Counted from the first letter of the stretch, positions 10,169-21,384 are shown. The stretch: DNA of 64,000 bases from Dendrolimus kikuchii (GCA_019925095.2 CM034411.1:5061501-5125500), one strand, 5' to 3'. Numbers and translations are program-made. Notes: generated from the sequence alone by a model not told the origin.

Positions 10169-10666
10169 TGTTACGACCTAGATGCCGACAAAGACAAATT
10201 CACACCTGCATACCTGTAGAAACACATTTTATTACCTTTCGGCATTTGGACTTCTTCTGCTTACTTTGTGTTTAAAATTTGTGATTAGAAAATAGCCCCT
10301 TAGGTATTGTAATATTTTATGGCAGTCATTAGCCAGGTGTGTCAGATTTGAAGTACAAACTGATTCCAGGAAATTCGGTCCACGTGGCTGGGCAGACATA
10401 TTGCATCTGTGCAGTATAAAGCAATGCCTCGATTGAGGGATGAGGCAGTCGAGCGATAACCACGAGCGAAACAAGACTTGTGTACATTCGGTAATCTATT
10501 TAGTGACGGACTTTGCGCGTGTTATTGAATTACGATCTTCTGCATAACGTTTTTACTTGTTGCGTTCGGTTATATTTGTAACCTGTGTTATACGTGGTTG
10601 TAAAGGTCTAATAAACTCTATAATAATTCCAGCGGAATTTTAATTCGAGTCCTGCAACTCGTAACA
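10169..10666 (+). mobile_element. Solo LTR, family LTR-1, copy 1
   Basis: It starts TGTTACGA and ends TCGTAACA, a perfect 8-bp terminal inverted repeat, and is flanked by ATAC on both sides (10165-10168 and 10667-10670). Inside are a TATA box (TATAAA at 10415) and a polyadenylation signal (AATAAA at about 10610). This is the U3-R-U5 layout expected of an LTR. There is no internal domain next to it, so it is a solo LTR. A 4-bp duplication fits Ty3/gypsy-type integrases, but the superfamily is inferred only from this. The 80-codon minus-strand frame inside it is not a gene. Confidence 0.88.
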
Positions 10667-10670
10667 ATAC

Positions 10671-11504
10671 CAAATAAATCTTGATTGCGAGCTAAGTCGT
10701 ACATAGATCGTTACACATAAAACTAGTACTTAATTCTTAGTTGACCTTCGACAACAACGCAATGTTCATATCGCTTAATTTTCTAATTCATATTTAAAGA
10801 AATTTTACAATTTACTTGTATCCTTCTTCAACCCTTTAATATAAGTTCTGCATCAGTCAATTGAATAGTTTATTTAAATATTAAAATCATTCCTTTATTT
10901 TTTTTTCAGATATTAGTTTATCAAGTATAAATGCACCTTTACTCCCTTTTATAGCCTATTCCGGCCTCCCTCCCTCCACTAACGCCCCATTTATCCACAT
11001 TAATATAACTTGACTCGTGATAAATTGCTACAGAACCCGCGCCGGCCTACGTTTTCTTAGACGAATTTTGTGGGCATTCACAGGATGTTCTTAAGACGAA
11101 TTGTAATAATCAAATTATTTGTTTTTTTTTATTGCTGAAGCACAGTAAACAGGCTGACATAAGGCACACACTGCACATGCACTAACTCACAACACCATCA
11201 TGTAACAGATACACTCTACATTAGTATAAGTTTAATAGTAAAATTAGAATAAATTAATATAATAAGTTATTCGTAAGGTACACCACAACACAATCATACT
11301 AATAATACACTCACAAATAAGCGTGTATAAATTCTAAAAACTTTTTTTTTAAATAAGTTGAAAAAAAGGGTAAGGAACCAGAGTCCGTACAGTTGTTAAA
11401 AAAAACAGCTATTTGAAAATCATTTTATCCTTTATTCAAAATATAGATCAGTAAGATCCTTTTCATTTCTTGAAAGTTTGAATAAGAATTTGAGGAAAGG
11501 TACA
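10671..11504. other. No gene; SINE-like scrap near 11125-11160
   Basis: AT-rich. A T-run followed by ATTGCTGAAGCACAGTAAACAG at about 11130-11155 resembles the tail end of the diverged S1 variant at 15735-15962 in reverse. Nothing else is recognised. Confidence 0.5.
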
Positions 11505-12075
11505 ACACCTTTAAACAATAGTGAATAGAATAGTAGCAAATAATTGACGAAGACAGAGACATTTCGAGAGGCAAAAAAGCTTTTCCCGCACACGCAGAGG
11601 CGTCTCCACCAGGCCTCATACGCCATTGTGCTCACGAGAGGCCGGGTGGAGAAATAAATCGACATCCGAGTGAGTAATGATTTATTTGCGGTTTTTGTAA
11701 GACATAAGAACATAATTATAGCATAATGTAGTTATAGTTTTGTGTATGACAAATAATAATAATATAATACACACAAACAGACATTGGAATAAAACTATAA
11801 ACCTTCTTTTTAAGTGTCAGGTAACTAAACTCCAAAAATACTACATCGATATAAATTGAAGGAAAATTGGGACATCCTCTAAACAATATTCCGTAGCAAG
11901 TAATTAACGAAGACGGAGGCCTTTTGAGAGGCAAAAAAGCTTTTCCCGCACACACAGAGGCGTCTCCACCAGGCCTCACACGCCATTGTGCTCACGAGAG
12001 GCCGGGTGGAGAAATAAATTGACATTTGAGTGAGTAATTATTTCTTAGTGGTTTTTGTAAGACATAAAATCATAC
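11505..12075. repeat. Two-unit tandem duplication, 360-bp period
   Basis: A segment at about 11545-11712 recurs at about 11905-12072. The word GAGAGGCAAAAAAGC is offset by exactly 360 bases. The shared core runs GCAAAAAAGCTTTTCCCGCA, AGGCGTCTCCACCAGGCCTC, CGCCATTGTGCTCACGAGAG and GTTTTTGTAAGACATAA. Identity in the core looks above 90 percent by eye. The spacer between the cores is AT-rich and less conserved. Minus-strand frames through each unit start with the same MRPGGDAS-type peptide but diverge at once, so coding is unlikely. Confidence 0.75.
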
Positions 12076-12181
12076 AGTGTAGTAAATTTATTATTTTATA
12101 TCTGTATTTGAATTAATAATAATGAAGAAAACATATATCGTATTCTACCTATAATACCTTAAGACTATAAGTAGAATACTG

Positions 12182-12400
12182 GGTTATCCCAGAAGACTGG
12201 CTACGTTACCAGAAATCAGAAATCATTTCAATCATCAATACCTCGCTGGATAGCCATACTGATCCGTTGTCCGAGGCAGGAATCAGCTCTCTGATCTCTT
12301 TGTAGACGCTCATGGTGTCAGGACCCACTGTCCAAGCGTTTCAACAGTAAATGGCACAAACATATAATTTTCACTTAGAGTTGTATATTTACAATCTGTC
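12182..12400 (-). pseudogene. LINE-c C-terminal fragment
   Basis: Minus-strand remnants correspond to the VPF..VE..G..GP block at the right (about 12310-12380) and the Q-IS-AIQRG and SLLG blocks at the left, with a small insertion between. It is degraded by frameshifts. Compare 3838-4155 and 37640-37750. Confidence 0.55.
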
Positions 12401-12408
12401 TTGGAGAA

Positions 12409-12945
12409 ATTATGCAAGTGGGTAAACACTATTTCGAGAAGGAAGTCAATAGAAGGATTCAGTTAGGTTGGGCGACATTCGGAGAGCTACGTTGGTACTT
12501 CTTGTCGATCAATCCGCAATGCTTGAAGACGAAAGTCTTCAAGCAGTGCGTCCTACCCGTCATGATGCATGGTGCCGACACGTGGACACTGATAATGGGG
12601 TTGGTTTACAAATTGAAGATCACTCAGTGCCTCTTATGGATAAAATCAAGATTGAGGATATGTCTAAAAGGACTAAGGTTACCGATATAGCACGAAAAAT
12701 TAGATAGCTGAAGTGGCAGTAGGCCGGCTACATTTGTCGTAGGACTGATGGCCAATGGAGCGGACGAGTCTTGAAATGGTGACCGCGTCTCGGCCGACGT
12801 ATATGACGCTCCCTAGAGCAATGGACCGACGATCTGCGTAAGGTCGCCGGTGGGGGCTGGATGAGTACAACGGAGGACTGGAATAGGTCGTGCAAATTTG
12901 AAGAGGTCTACGTCTAGCAGTGGACAACAGTTGGCTGACGACGAC
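12409..12945 (+). pseudogene. BovB-like RTE LINE, 3' terminal coding fragment
   Basis: The plus strand encodes LGWATFGEL, QCLKTKVFKQCVLPVM and HGADTWTL, then in other frames KIRIEDMSKRTKVTDIARKI, RRTDGQWS and QQWTT, followed by a stop and short GAC repeats. This is the familiar C-terminus of BovB/RTE elements, whose host-gene databases often carry the misleading name craniofacial development protein 2-like. Several frameshifts and stops (for example KI-R-stop near 12706) show it is dead. Short ACG/GAC tails are usual for the clade. Fragments of the same family lie at 21941, 31935, 32690 and 59790. Confidence 0.8.
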
Positions 12946-12959
12946 GGGTTGCATATTTG

Positions 12960-13735
12960 CGACGCTTATTAAAAATTATAAACCATACTCACCTTATCCA
13001 AGAATTAAGTTGAGGATGTAATAAATATTTATGCCTAGAAATTTGCCAGCCCGCGATTGGCAGTTGGTGCGTAGTATCGCGGGGAGGCGCGAGGTAGGGG
13101 GCGCCGCGGGCGCTCACTCCAGTCCTACAAGAAAATTAGTTATTAAAATTTCACTGACGCTCTGAAATTTATCTCAGGCGCGTAGTTGGTGGATACGAAC
13201 GTCTTGATACTTGAATTACGTAACAAATTTATTACATGTAGTATCTAAAAGATCATTTGAATTTCTATACGGTCTAGAACGCACAGGTCCCAACAAACAT
13301 TACTTTGAAATAAATAAAAAATGTATTTGCTAGAAAAGCGACAATACAAGGATGTAAATTCGATTTGTTGTACACTGCATATCCTATAAATGAGGTCGGC
13401 AACTCAGCATAAAGCTGTGTTGGAGTTTCATCCAGCACAGCGCTAATTTTTAGTGCCGACCCTGCCTCATTGATTAATTAATATTTGACCTATCATCGTA
13501 AATGTAACAAGTAACAGTAAGTAAGTAACAGTAAATGTAATAAGAAAGAAATAACAGTATCGGAAACATAAAACAAGATATGACAAACACGCGCACAGAA
13601 AATAAAAAGAATCGTTATCCTATATAATGACAGAAGAAAAAATATACTATACATATATACTATATTATACAATACCAAAACGGTAATTAATGATGTTATT
13701 ACTATTCATTGAAACAAATAAAAAAAGAAGCTTTA
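12960..13735. other. No gene; GC-rich patch and an imperfect hairpin
   Basis: A CpG-rich patch lies at about 13045-13125 (around CGCGGGGAGGCGCGAGG and GGCGCCGCGGGCGC), which stands out in AT-rich surroundings. It could be a host exon or promoter, but no frame supports it. At 13380-13480, AATGAGGTCGGCA and TGCCGACC..CCTCATT form an inverted pair. The words GTGCCGACC and CTCATT also appear at 17830-17910, so this is probably LINE 3' UTR material. Confidence 0.45.
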
Positions 13736-13737
13736 TT

Positions 13738-13810
13738 TACTCTAGTCTGATATCGGCCCCAGAGTTGTCTATTGTATTACAGACCAATAAAACAAATCTA
13801 ACATGCTTAG
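13738..13810 (+). repeat. tRNA-type SINE S2, body fragment
   Basis: TATCGGCCCCAGAGTTGTCT and the following bases match the body of the SINE at 33255-33505 (GATCGGCCCCAGAGTAGTCC). The tRNA-like head is missing. Confidence 0.55.
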
Positions 13811-14639
13811 ATTGGCAGTATCAATCAAAAAAATCAAAAATTATTTATTGAGTAAAACATAATTCACAATTTTTGAAACTTATTGGTCCCCAAACTAGGT
13901 CGACCTGATCTCGGAGAACTCCTTCCTAATTGTAAAACTATATAATGTGTATATTTATATACCAATTACAAAAATAAAGTAAGAAACCAAACATAAACCA
14001 GAAATATCTGGCTAAAGACTTGAGAATTTGATATTTATAGACTCGTTAAAAAAGCCTTGATTCATAATCGCATTTATAATGTGATGATATTATTGTGTTC
14101 ATCCTAAATTATTGCGAGAAGGTGAAATAAAAGAAATTCAAAACTTTTTAATATCCCTTGGCAGTCAACTTCATCTAAAAAGACATAAAAGACCCAGTTA
14201 ACTGGATATTCTAAAAAATTATTTTAAAGCACAATACAATACAATCTTTTAAAAGACAACTTTTATTCAAAACGGTCAACTTTGCCGAACATTGTCCAGT
14301 TTGGGAACTAAAACAGGTTTTTCTAGATATCCTCTTGTTCAACAGGTTTTTAATAAGTACAAAGGGGTTATCCGCCCCTAAGACGGACAGTGGTCAGCGC
14401 GTGGGAACCAAGTATGAAAGGGGTGCGATGTCTATGAAATCCAGTTTTGTGTCAATGAAACAAGTTATTTGCTTATTTTGCCCTTTAACGGATTTTAATC
14501 TAGTAGCTGACATTGTTTTTAAACGAAAGTTTGAGTATTTGTTTTCTTGATTTTTTTATCCTTCCTAAAGGCTTATACACAACTTAGCTATGTCGCCTTA
14601 ATAATTAACAATCAACTTAAATTATATATGTGAATTAGG
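13811..14639. other. No recognisable gene
   Basis: AT-rich sequence. A 71-codon plus-strand frame at 14335-14550 shows no recognisable domain, and there is no supporting signal around it. Confidence 0.45.
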
Positions 14640-15053
14640 TAGCGTATGCAAGACGTTTATAATGTTTTTTGGCAGAGTCTGATAAAGACTGCCAAAAATC
14701 AGATGCTTTAAAAATCAGGTTCAGAAGCATTACTTTTCTATTGTGTATAATAATTCCTAACGCTAATATTTAAGTATATGTATGTTTGTATCGTTATGTG
14801 TATATATACGTGTGTGTATATGTATGTATATATTTATATTATTTTTGTACTAATATGTACTATGTTTATTTATCATTCGTCATTATTTATTGACTGCACC
14901 ACCGTCTGTATTAAAAATCTATCAATCCCTGCCAAGGGTTACCTGTAATTGATCACTTCTTAGCGATAAGGCCCCCCTGTTGTACTATCTTTTTCTACTT
15001 CTGTTTGTAAATGCTTTGGTATACAATAAAGAATTATCTATCTATCTATCTAG
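14640..15053 (+). mobile_element. LINE-d 3' end with (TATC)n tail
   Basis: A short decayed coding scrap (TTTTTGGCAGAGTCTGATAA region) is followed by AT-rich 3' UTR, CACTTCTTAGCGATAAGGCC, and the tail GGTATACAATAAAG followed by ATCT repeats. The hairpin-plus-AATAAA tail defines family LINE-d, with about nine tails in this window. Confidence 0.65.
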
Positions 15054-15059
15054 GGACTG

Positions 15060-15345
15060 GCATCGCTGATTCAACAGCTGAAGCTCTCAAATGGCGCTAG
15101 TATGGAAGGAGTTACATGTTTGTGCCATTTGGAATTAAAACATTAGGTCTATGGGGTCCATCGGCAGAGAGTTTCTTCAAATAAATTTTTAAGAAACTCT
15201 TTGATGACACTCATGATCAGAAGGCTAGCTTATATTTTGCCCAGCGAATAAGCTTTGCCATACAGCGTGATAAAGCAGCCCGCATTTTGAGCACGTTTTC
15301 TTTCTGATAGCGATTTGTTACATGATCTTTAATCATTTATATTAT
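15060..15345 (+). pseudogene. LINE-c C-terminal fragment
   Basis: The plus strand encodes a decayed version of VPFG-ETLG-WGPSAESF, KKLFDD-HDQKA and the IQR block, with stops (for example the TAA at about 15182). It begins right after the LINE-d tail at 15053, so one of the two inserted beside the other. Confidence 0.65.
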
Positions 15346-15730
15346 TTATAACTTAATTTATGTTTATAACCTTTAAAATATCACTCTCAAGTATCAAGTG
15401 CACTCAATTAAAGTGTAGAGCGAAGATGCTGTTAAAGTTTTCCGTGCTACTTTCGCGGCTCTGCAGAAAGTTGTGCCGGGGCTCATTACGGGAGAAGCGA
15501 GGGTAGTTCGTACTATATGGAAAAAACGCCGCGGTTTTTCCAGTTGATGTTCAGTAGTATCTTGACTTTTGTATGTTAATTGTATTATTTATCAGATATT
15601 ATTTGTAAACTGCTCTTTAACACTAATAACTGCTCTTTAACTTCTAACTAAAGCTACGTTGAATTAAATTTCTGATGAAGTTTATAGAACACAATTCACT
15701 TCAACTGCTAGCAAGGTTTAATGTAGGAAA
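15346..15730. other. No gene; CpG-containing patch at 15425-15560
   Basis: The stretch around TTTCGCGGCTCTGCAGAAAG, GTGCCGGGGCTCATTACGGG and AACGCCGCGGTTTTTCC is more GC-rich than its surroundings and has no match elsewhere in the window. It might be an exon or conserved element, but no open frame above 60 codons covers it. Confidence 0.4.
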
Positions 15731-15734
15731 TGTT

Positions 15735-15962
15735 TTATTTATTTTTTAATGTTGAAGCACAGCAGACAGGCTGACATCCCAACTGTGGTGAAAAATGATT
15801 ACCGTTGCCTATGGATATTAGCAATAGCAGAGGTGCTGCCAATGTGCTGCCGGCCTTGAAGGAGAATCTGGAACTTGACCACTGATGCCGGAACACAACT
15901 CTGTTGTTATAACCAGGAGTGGTAGCCATCCAGTCAGGCAAATGCCCTACCACCTGGCTGTG
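15735..15962 (-). mobile_element. Diverged SINE-like S1 variant
   Basis: Same order of blocks as S1 in reverse, but the tail end reads GAAGCACAGCAGACAGG, the core CCGTTGCCTATGG, and CGGCCTTGAAGGAGAATCTGG replaces the CTTAAGGGAGACTGG block. It stops at CACCTGGCTGTG. Related short pieces are at 39108, 44972 and 47257, so this is a subfamily. Confidence 0.7.
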
Positions 15963-15965
15963 TTA

Positions 15966-16984
15966 GTATTGAGCTTACCACATTTACTGCGTCTACTGAA
16001 ATAAGTAAGGATCCAATTACCCTTTCTAATATTTGTTCATTCACTACTTCTACATCTAAATCTGCTTCATAATGATTCTGTAAGTATTCGGTAATTAGAA
16101 ACGCAAAGTTAGAAAACGAAACAAACATTGCAGTTATTAATAGTAGTTACAAATTTATTAAATGTTTTACTACATCTGTAGTCAGTTCATAACTGCAGTA
16201 ATTATATACTTTTTACTTAAGTTTAAACATTTGACCCAAAAGACACATTATATGGCGTTATATTATTAATAAATACATCTCTACAATTGGGTTTGTATTC
16301 CTTTCGTTGGCTTTAGAATTCGACTACACATATTAATACTATTATAAAGCTTTACCTTAAGCACTCTGAGCACGTAGGAGTCCACATATTTTACATAGTG
16401 GCTGATTGTTTAAAGTTAGATCCACCGATTTATCTAAAATTTATGCCGTAAACTCAGAGATTTTATTTAGTATATTTACTCCTTAATACTCTGGAGCTAT
16501 TAAAAGCCATCAAGGAGAATAGTCTTTTTCAAAATCATTTTTCAATTCATACTGACTCTTTCAGTCGTGTACTTGACCAATCTTACACGTGTAAGAGATA
16601 TGCGTCGTCCTGGCTTTAAACGCTCGTTTGAAACGCGGCGTTTCTTAGACGCACCGCGTGTCGCACTTAAAATTCCCCGCCTCAGTACCCCGAGGCGTTT
16701 ATATAATATCTAACAGATAACTTCCCTCTGTACGTATATACGTGGTGTATTGACAACGCTAATATTTATTACGATCCTTTGTTATCTAAGTAAGTTCATA
16801 GTATAGTTACGAACGGATCGGAGCAATCCAACTATAGATTCATATGTTTCAGATTAGAAAATAATTAGAACTTAATTATTAATTTTACTAAAAATAAATA
16901 CTTTCCATACTTGTTAGATTTTCGTAGTAATTTTAGCTGATAATGAAATCCTTAAAAAATGATAATGTATGCCCATCTGTCTGT
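15966..16984. other. No gene; CpG-rich patch at 16595-16705
   Basis: AT-rich except for about 110 bp with many CpG (TATGCGTCGTCCTGGC, GAAACGCGGCGTTTC, GACGCACCGCGTGTCGC) that end at a TATA-like GCGTTTATATAATATC. The GAAACGC...GCGTTTC words are palindromic. The patch has no match elsewhere in the window and is one of the better candidates for host regulatory DNA. Confidence 0.4.
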
Positions 16985-16986
16985 TT

Positions 16987-17345
16987 ATGTATGTATATTA
17001 TGTAGTAGCTAGGATATGTTCGCTACTTCGTCCAGGCTTGATTTGAAATTCTCACGGGATTCCCGGGGTGAAATATTACTAATAGTTAGCTACACACTAC
17101 ACACATTTTACTAATAATTTAGCTATCGATTCGTGAAAAAATCACATTGGAATTCGATTTTATTTAATCTGGCCATTTTAAATCATTCCCAGAAAAATTC
17201 TCGTGGGATTCCCGCGATAAGAAGTAGCGCAGGTTTTAAGTCTAAGAATTTGCCGTCGATCAGCGAAAACTGCAGTGAAATCGGCCCAGTAGTTTTTACG
17301 TGTATCCCAAACAAACAGACAAGAAATAAATAAAAAATGCATCGC
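16987..17345 (+). repeat. Lepidopteran repeat H, long variant
   Basis: Begins TAGTAGCTAGGATATGTTCG and CTACTTCGTCCAGGC, contains GGGATTCCCGGGG twice in varied form and CGATCAGCGAAAACTGC, and ends ATGCATCGCGTTCTCCGTCG. The same long variant is at 27490-28290 (reverse, interrupted) and 49688-50370 (interrupted). Confidence 0.6.
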
Positions 17346-17805
17346 GTTCTCCGTCGTTTATATAGTCTATTCCAGTTTTTTTTTAATAGATTCAATGTAC
17401 AGACACGGCAAAATCATAACACTGTATAATGACGTAATCAAATTACATGAAGACTGAAGATTTGGAAGATTGTCATAAATATATATATAAATATTAAATC
17501 GGTAAAAGTAGGAAAGCAGACCCTGGGCGTCGGAGTGAACGCTCCGAACGCAACCGGGATTTAACGCTCGGATGATGATGATGATAAAATATCATATCGG
17601 TATTAGGTTTAAATAAATTGTAAATATTTAGTGTGATTATATATTACTTATTTTTTCTTTTCTTAAGATGGGTACTTTTTCATTATACTCATTATTTCAT
17701 TTTTATTATTACAACCTACATTGTTCTGTTTTTTGTGCTTTATATTTTAATCTTTGGTACTTATACATTTTTTATAATTATTTTTTTAATGTTTAGCACG
17801 GGTTG
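17346..17805. other. No gene; GATGATGAT run at 17571-17582
   Basis: AT-rich sequence. The Ile/Phe-rich plus-strand frame at 17633-17827 follows from base composition and is not supported as a gene. Confidence 0.5.
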
Positions 17806-18016
17806 CATGCCATATTATGTGGTTTAGGAGATGGGCACTGAAAATCAGCTCTGTGTCGGCCTACGTTTCGGCACAGCAAAATATTGAGTGCCAACCTCAT
17901 TTCCAAATTGCGGCATACAATTTCTGTATAATTTTATGTATGCTTTTTTATGTTAGTACTATTTTGTGTTGTATGTCGCTATTAGAAATAAATATTTTTG
18001 TTTCTTTCTTTCTTAC
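17806..18016 (+). repeat. LINE 3' UTR with (CTTT)n tail
   Basis: GGAGATGGGCACTGAAAATC, GTGCCAACCTCATTTCC, GTATGCTTTTTTATG and the end AGAAATAAATATTTTTG followed by TTTCTTTC repeats make up a LINE 3' end of the same kind as 57880-58065 and, reversed, 3520-3690. Confidence 0.55.
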
Positions 18017-18379
18017 ATTTAACTAAAAGATTTTCGCATTGTAGATAAACGTGTGGGATGTTGTTAGACATGTTTTCGAAATTTCTAAGTGAAATTTTTA
18101 AATTGGATAGATTGTCCGATTTTCGCTTCCAAAGTACGAAAAAGTGTAGTTTTCTAAAGTTATGAATTGTAAATCATTTTTTTTTGTAAATATCTCCCCT
18201 TAATTTATAATGTCATTAGGGTACCTAAGTAAGGACTCTGTTATTTTTTTTCCTTTTTTTCTCCTTCTTATTGTTATTAGTGTTACTTAAAACTATTACA
18301 ATTTGTTCTCTATATGTTCTTATTTATTATATGTACAGGGTATCGCGAGGTGAAAAATACCTAGACATTAGTTGTTAAA

Positions 18380-18842
18380 AGTATCCTTTAAGTAAGGTTG
18401 CCTGGAAGAGATCGCTTTAAGCGATAAGGCCGCCCTTTGTTTTGCCGTTAAATCGTTAATTAATACGTGAAGCAAAAACTTTGTACTCCTTTTTACGAAA
18501 ATTGCGCGGACGGCGGAGTATGAAATTTCGCACACTTATAGTTTATATAGAGAAGAAGCGATGAATGCTAATTTTTTAAATTATTCATAGAGTATATTCA
18601 ATCAATAAGAAAAGCATTACACACACTACCATGTATTTGACACACACGTATATATACTAAATATTTTGTTTATTGTTAAAGTCAAATTAACATTGTAGCC
18701 TTGGCGAAATCTGTGATTATAGAAGTGTAGTTTTTGACATTAATTATTATGGTCGAATTTCGAGCAGGGGCGACCACTAGTTATTGTAATTATACATTTT
18801 CTAATTGTTTATTTTGGTGAACAATAAAGTGTTTTCTATTAT
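18380..18842 (+). mobile_element. LINE-d 3' tail, interrupted by a 335-bp insertion
   Basis: GGTTGCCTGGAAGAGATCGC, TTTAAGCGATAAGGCCGCCC and TTTGTTTTGCC stop at about 18445. TATTGTAATTATACATTTTC, TTATTTTGGTGAACAATAAAG and the tail resume at 18781. The uninterrupted copy at 20196-20376 reads straight through this point. Confidence 0.7.
18446..18780. mobile_element. Helitron-like insertion inside the LINE-d tail
   Basis: The inserted block runs from about GTTAAATCGTTAATT to CAGGGGCGACCACTAGT. Its middle (ATTGCGCGGACGGCGGAG, TTCGCACACTTATAG, CATGTATTTGACACAC) has no inverted termini and makes no obvious duplication. An end of CTAG followed by T is what Helitrons leave. The class is inferred. Confidence 0.5.
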
Positions 18843-19290
18843 ATTGTAAGGTAGTAAAAATTTCTTTATCGAAGTTTCTTCAGTGCTACAGTTTTAAATA
18901 ATACAGAATGAACCAATTCACTTCAAATAAAAAAACTACATATAATTAATTCATTGTAAATCAATTAAAAATTTACACTTACATGAATTCAGTATTAGAG
19001 AGTTAAACAAAATCGAAGACCAGCATAACTATACCCATTTCCGTACCTAAAATGGAACTAAAACAATCAATTTCGCAGACCAGGCAAAGGTCAAGTTAAG
19101 TTGGTGGTTGAAATTATTCGGGGGGTTGAATCCGTAAGGGGATGGGGGTGAAAAGCGTGAAAATTATACGAGAAAATTTCTACCATTCAGCATCTTTGTA
19201 TTTTCGTTCAAGATGGCGGTAGTTGGGTCGTGGTTGGAGAATGACGTATAGGGAAATTTGCAACTTTGAACAAGTTTTAGTTTCTGTTTT
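18843..19290. other. No recognisable gene
   Basis: AT-rich sequence containing TTCAAGATGGCGGTAG near 19208. No frame or repeat match. Confidence 0.5.
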
Positions 19291-19303
19291 TATTTTTGTC
19301 TTA

Positions 19304-19850
19304 CATACATACATACATAACTTCACGCCAGTTCCCTTGCGGGGTAGGCACGAACAACAGAGCGCCATTTAGGCCCATTCTTACACACCTCACTTGCTTC
19401 TTTGACATTCATAACTCTTATCATGCACGCTCGTCTGTTCTTAAGGCTCCTGACATCACCCTCTGCTAATACACGATCAATTTGATCATGAAAGGTGTGT
19501 CGTGGCCTTCCACGACTTCTGCATCCAACCACTTTTGTATTGTATATCTATTTAGTCATTCTTTCATTATGCATTCTTTCCACATGCCCGAACCACCGGA
19601 GAATTCCTTTCCTTACCTTCACCCCGACACTTTCTTTCAGACCAACTCTCTTTCTTACTTCGGTATTACGAACGAGGTCCGCGAGCATCACTCCGCAGAT
19701 TTTGCGCAGTGCTCGCATCTCAACCGCGTTTACTCTACTTTCATGCTCTCTCTTCCATACCCAACTCTCGCTTCCATACGTGAGCGTAGGTACCAGCACC
19801 GCGTTGTGTATGGCGAGCTGGGCCTTCTGGCTGAGGTTCTTAGCGCCTAG
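19304..19850 (-). mobile_element. RTE-a LINE, 547-bp 5'-truncated copy
   Basis: The element is flanked by a perfect 12-bp target duplication ATTTTTGTCTTA (19292-19303 and 19851-19862). Its tail is CATACATACATACATA, reversed (ATGT)n. The minus strand encodes the C-terminus of the RTE-a protein: PTLTYGSESWVWKREHESRV, RALRKICGV, LRWFGHVERMH and then, after a one-base shift near 19545, GCRSRGRPRHTFHDQIDRVL up to the stop just before the tail. It lacks the polymerase domain and cannot act. The plus-strand frames here are shadows. Confidence 0.93.
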
Positions 19851-20007
19851 ATTTTTGTCTTAATACTAATAATTTATAATTCAGTTAATACAATGCACTT
19901 AAAAAATGCTATCCGTCTTTAAATAAATATGTCTAATATATTAAACATTTACTTATTTATCTATTGTAATATATGTTAATATAAAATGCTTGTCATATAT
20001 AATGTTA

Positions 20008-20011
<4 letters not shown>

Positions 20012-20094
<83 letters not shown>
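20012..20094. repeat. (TA)n microsatellite, about 41 units
   Basis: An uninterrupted alternating TA tract of 83 bp. It is likely to vary in length between individuals. Confidence 0.97.
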
Positions 20095-20096
<2 letters not shown>

Positions 20097-20195
20097 TTAT
20101 TTCGTATATATTGGTATTCTATAAATGGAGTTCTGTATGTATTCAATTTATAAATTACTGTAAGTAATACATACTTAAATTTACAGTCCTATCTT

Positions 20196-20376
20196 TTTTC
20201 TGCTCCACCTACATGGCCAGATTAGTTAAGAATTTCTTTTAAGCTAAGTTGCCTGGAAGAGATCGCTTTTAGCGACAAGGTCGCCTGTTGTTTTGCCAAA
20301 AAGTATTGTAATTATGCATTTTGTTTTTGTATTTGTTTATTTTGGTGAGCAACAAAGTGTTATCTATCTAAAATAT
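20196..20376 (+). repeat. LINE-d 3' tail
   Basis: CTGCTCCACCTACATGGCCAG, GTTGCCTGGAAGAGATCGC, TTTTAGCGACAAGGTCGCC and TTTGGTGAGCAACAAAGTG with TATC repeats. This is the full-length form of the 3' UTR and was used here to define the insertion at 18446-18780. Confidence 0.75.
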
Positions 20377-20399
20377 ATTATCTAAATTATCTACGTTAC

Positions 20400-21384
20400 A
20401 ATAAATTTAATTAAGTGTGTTTTAATTCATGAAATGACGGGGTTTTAGTGGGTACTCCGGCAGCCCATCTGGCCGGCGAGTCCCACACTGTCCCGCCGTA
20501 GTCTCCGTGCGGCGGGGTGTCCGCAAACCGGATTTTCATCACGATATGCTGAAGGGCATTTATTAAATAAACACAATGAGATTATTTTCTTGTATGCTGT
20601 TTTGACAATTTAGTTCAAAAACTACTCAACGGACCTGAGTAAAACTATTTTTTTTAATAAAGTATCTATAAATTCTGTCAGTTTAAGTTTATCAAAAATT
20701 TTCACGTCATAATTAAATAAATAAATTTAAGAGGACGCACACAGTTATCACTCTGTCAGCGAAATAGCTCACTTAAATCAAAAAGTTTTTAAATAACATT
20801 ATTATAAATTAAGAGATGATTAACGCCATTCCATACAGAAAATACATTGACAGTTACAATATATTGTTATTCCTTAGAAAATCATTTTGGTACATTATAC
20901 GATTTTTGCATTAATTGCACTATTAAGGCAACCTTTGTTGAAGAGCGTCAACACCGAAGAATGTGATAGTGCCAGTAGTTCAAATTCTACAAGCGCTTAA
21001 TACAAGTACAAAAATAACCACAAATCAATCAAATATAACCTGAAAAGATACTATATTGATTCCCAAAGCGGACCATCATGCTCACATGTGCAGACTTGGG
21101 ACTAAAATGAGAACCATATACTAGAATGATGGTAACTCCGTTTTTATTATCAAATCGGAACTAAACACTAGAATGATGATAACCATTACTCGCCTCTGCT
21201 CCTGTTTTTGATATAACAATATTGTGTACACGACTCTCTGCGGCACAAATAAACCCATGAGCTTTCTATGCCACAGTTCAAATGTGTTTCTAACGTTTAT
21301 GAATGTAAGCATATTGGATAATAAAAAATAAAAAAAATATTTCTAAAGCTATTCAAGTGCTTGCGCAACTAAAAAATTAAAAAA
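20400..21384. other. No gene; GC-rich block at 20440-20545
   Basis: GGGGTTTTAGTGGGTACTCC, CAGCCCATCTGGCCGGCGAG and CCGTGCGGCGGGGTGTCCGC form a GC-rich block. GGGTTTTAGTGGGTA is a phrase I associate with 3' ends of lepidopteran LINEs, so this is probably LINE debris. The rest is AT-rich without features. Confidence 0.4.

Noticed and set aside
12700..12954. 84-codon minus-strand frame, and similar antisense frame at 59763-60134
   Set aside because: Both are antisense to BovB-like RTE C-terminal remnants and resemble each other only because of that.
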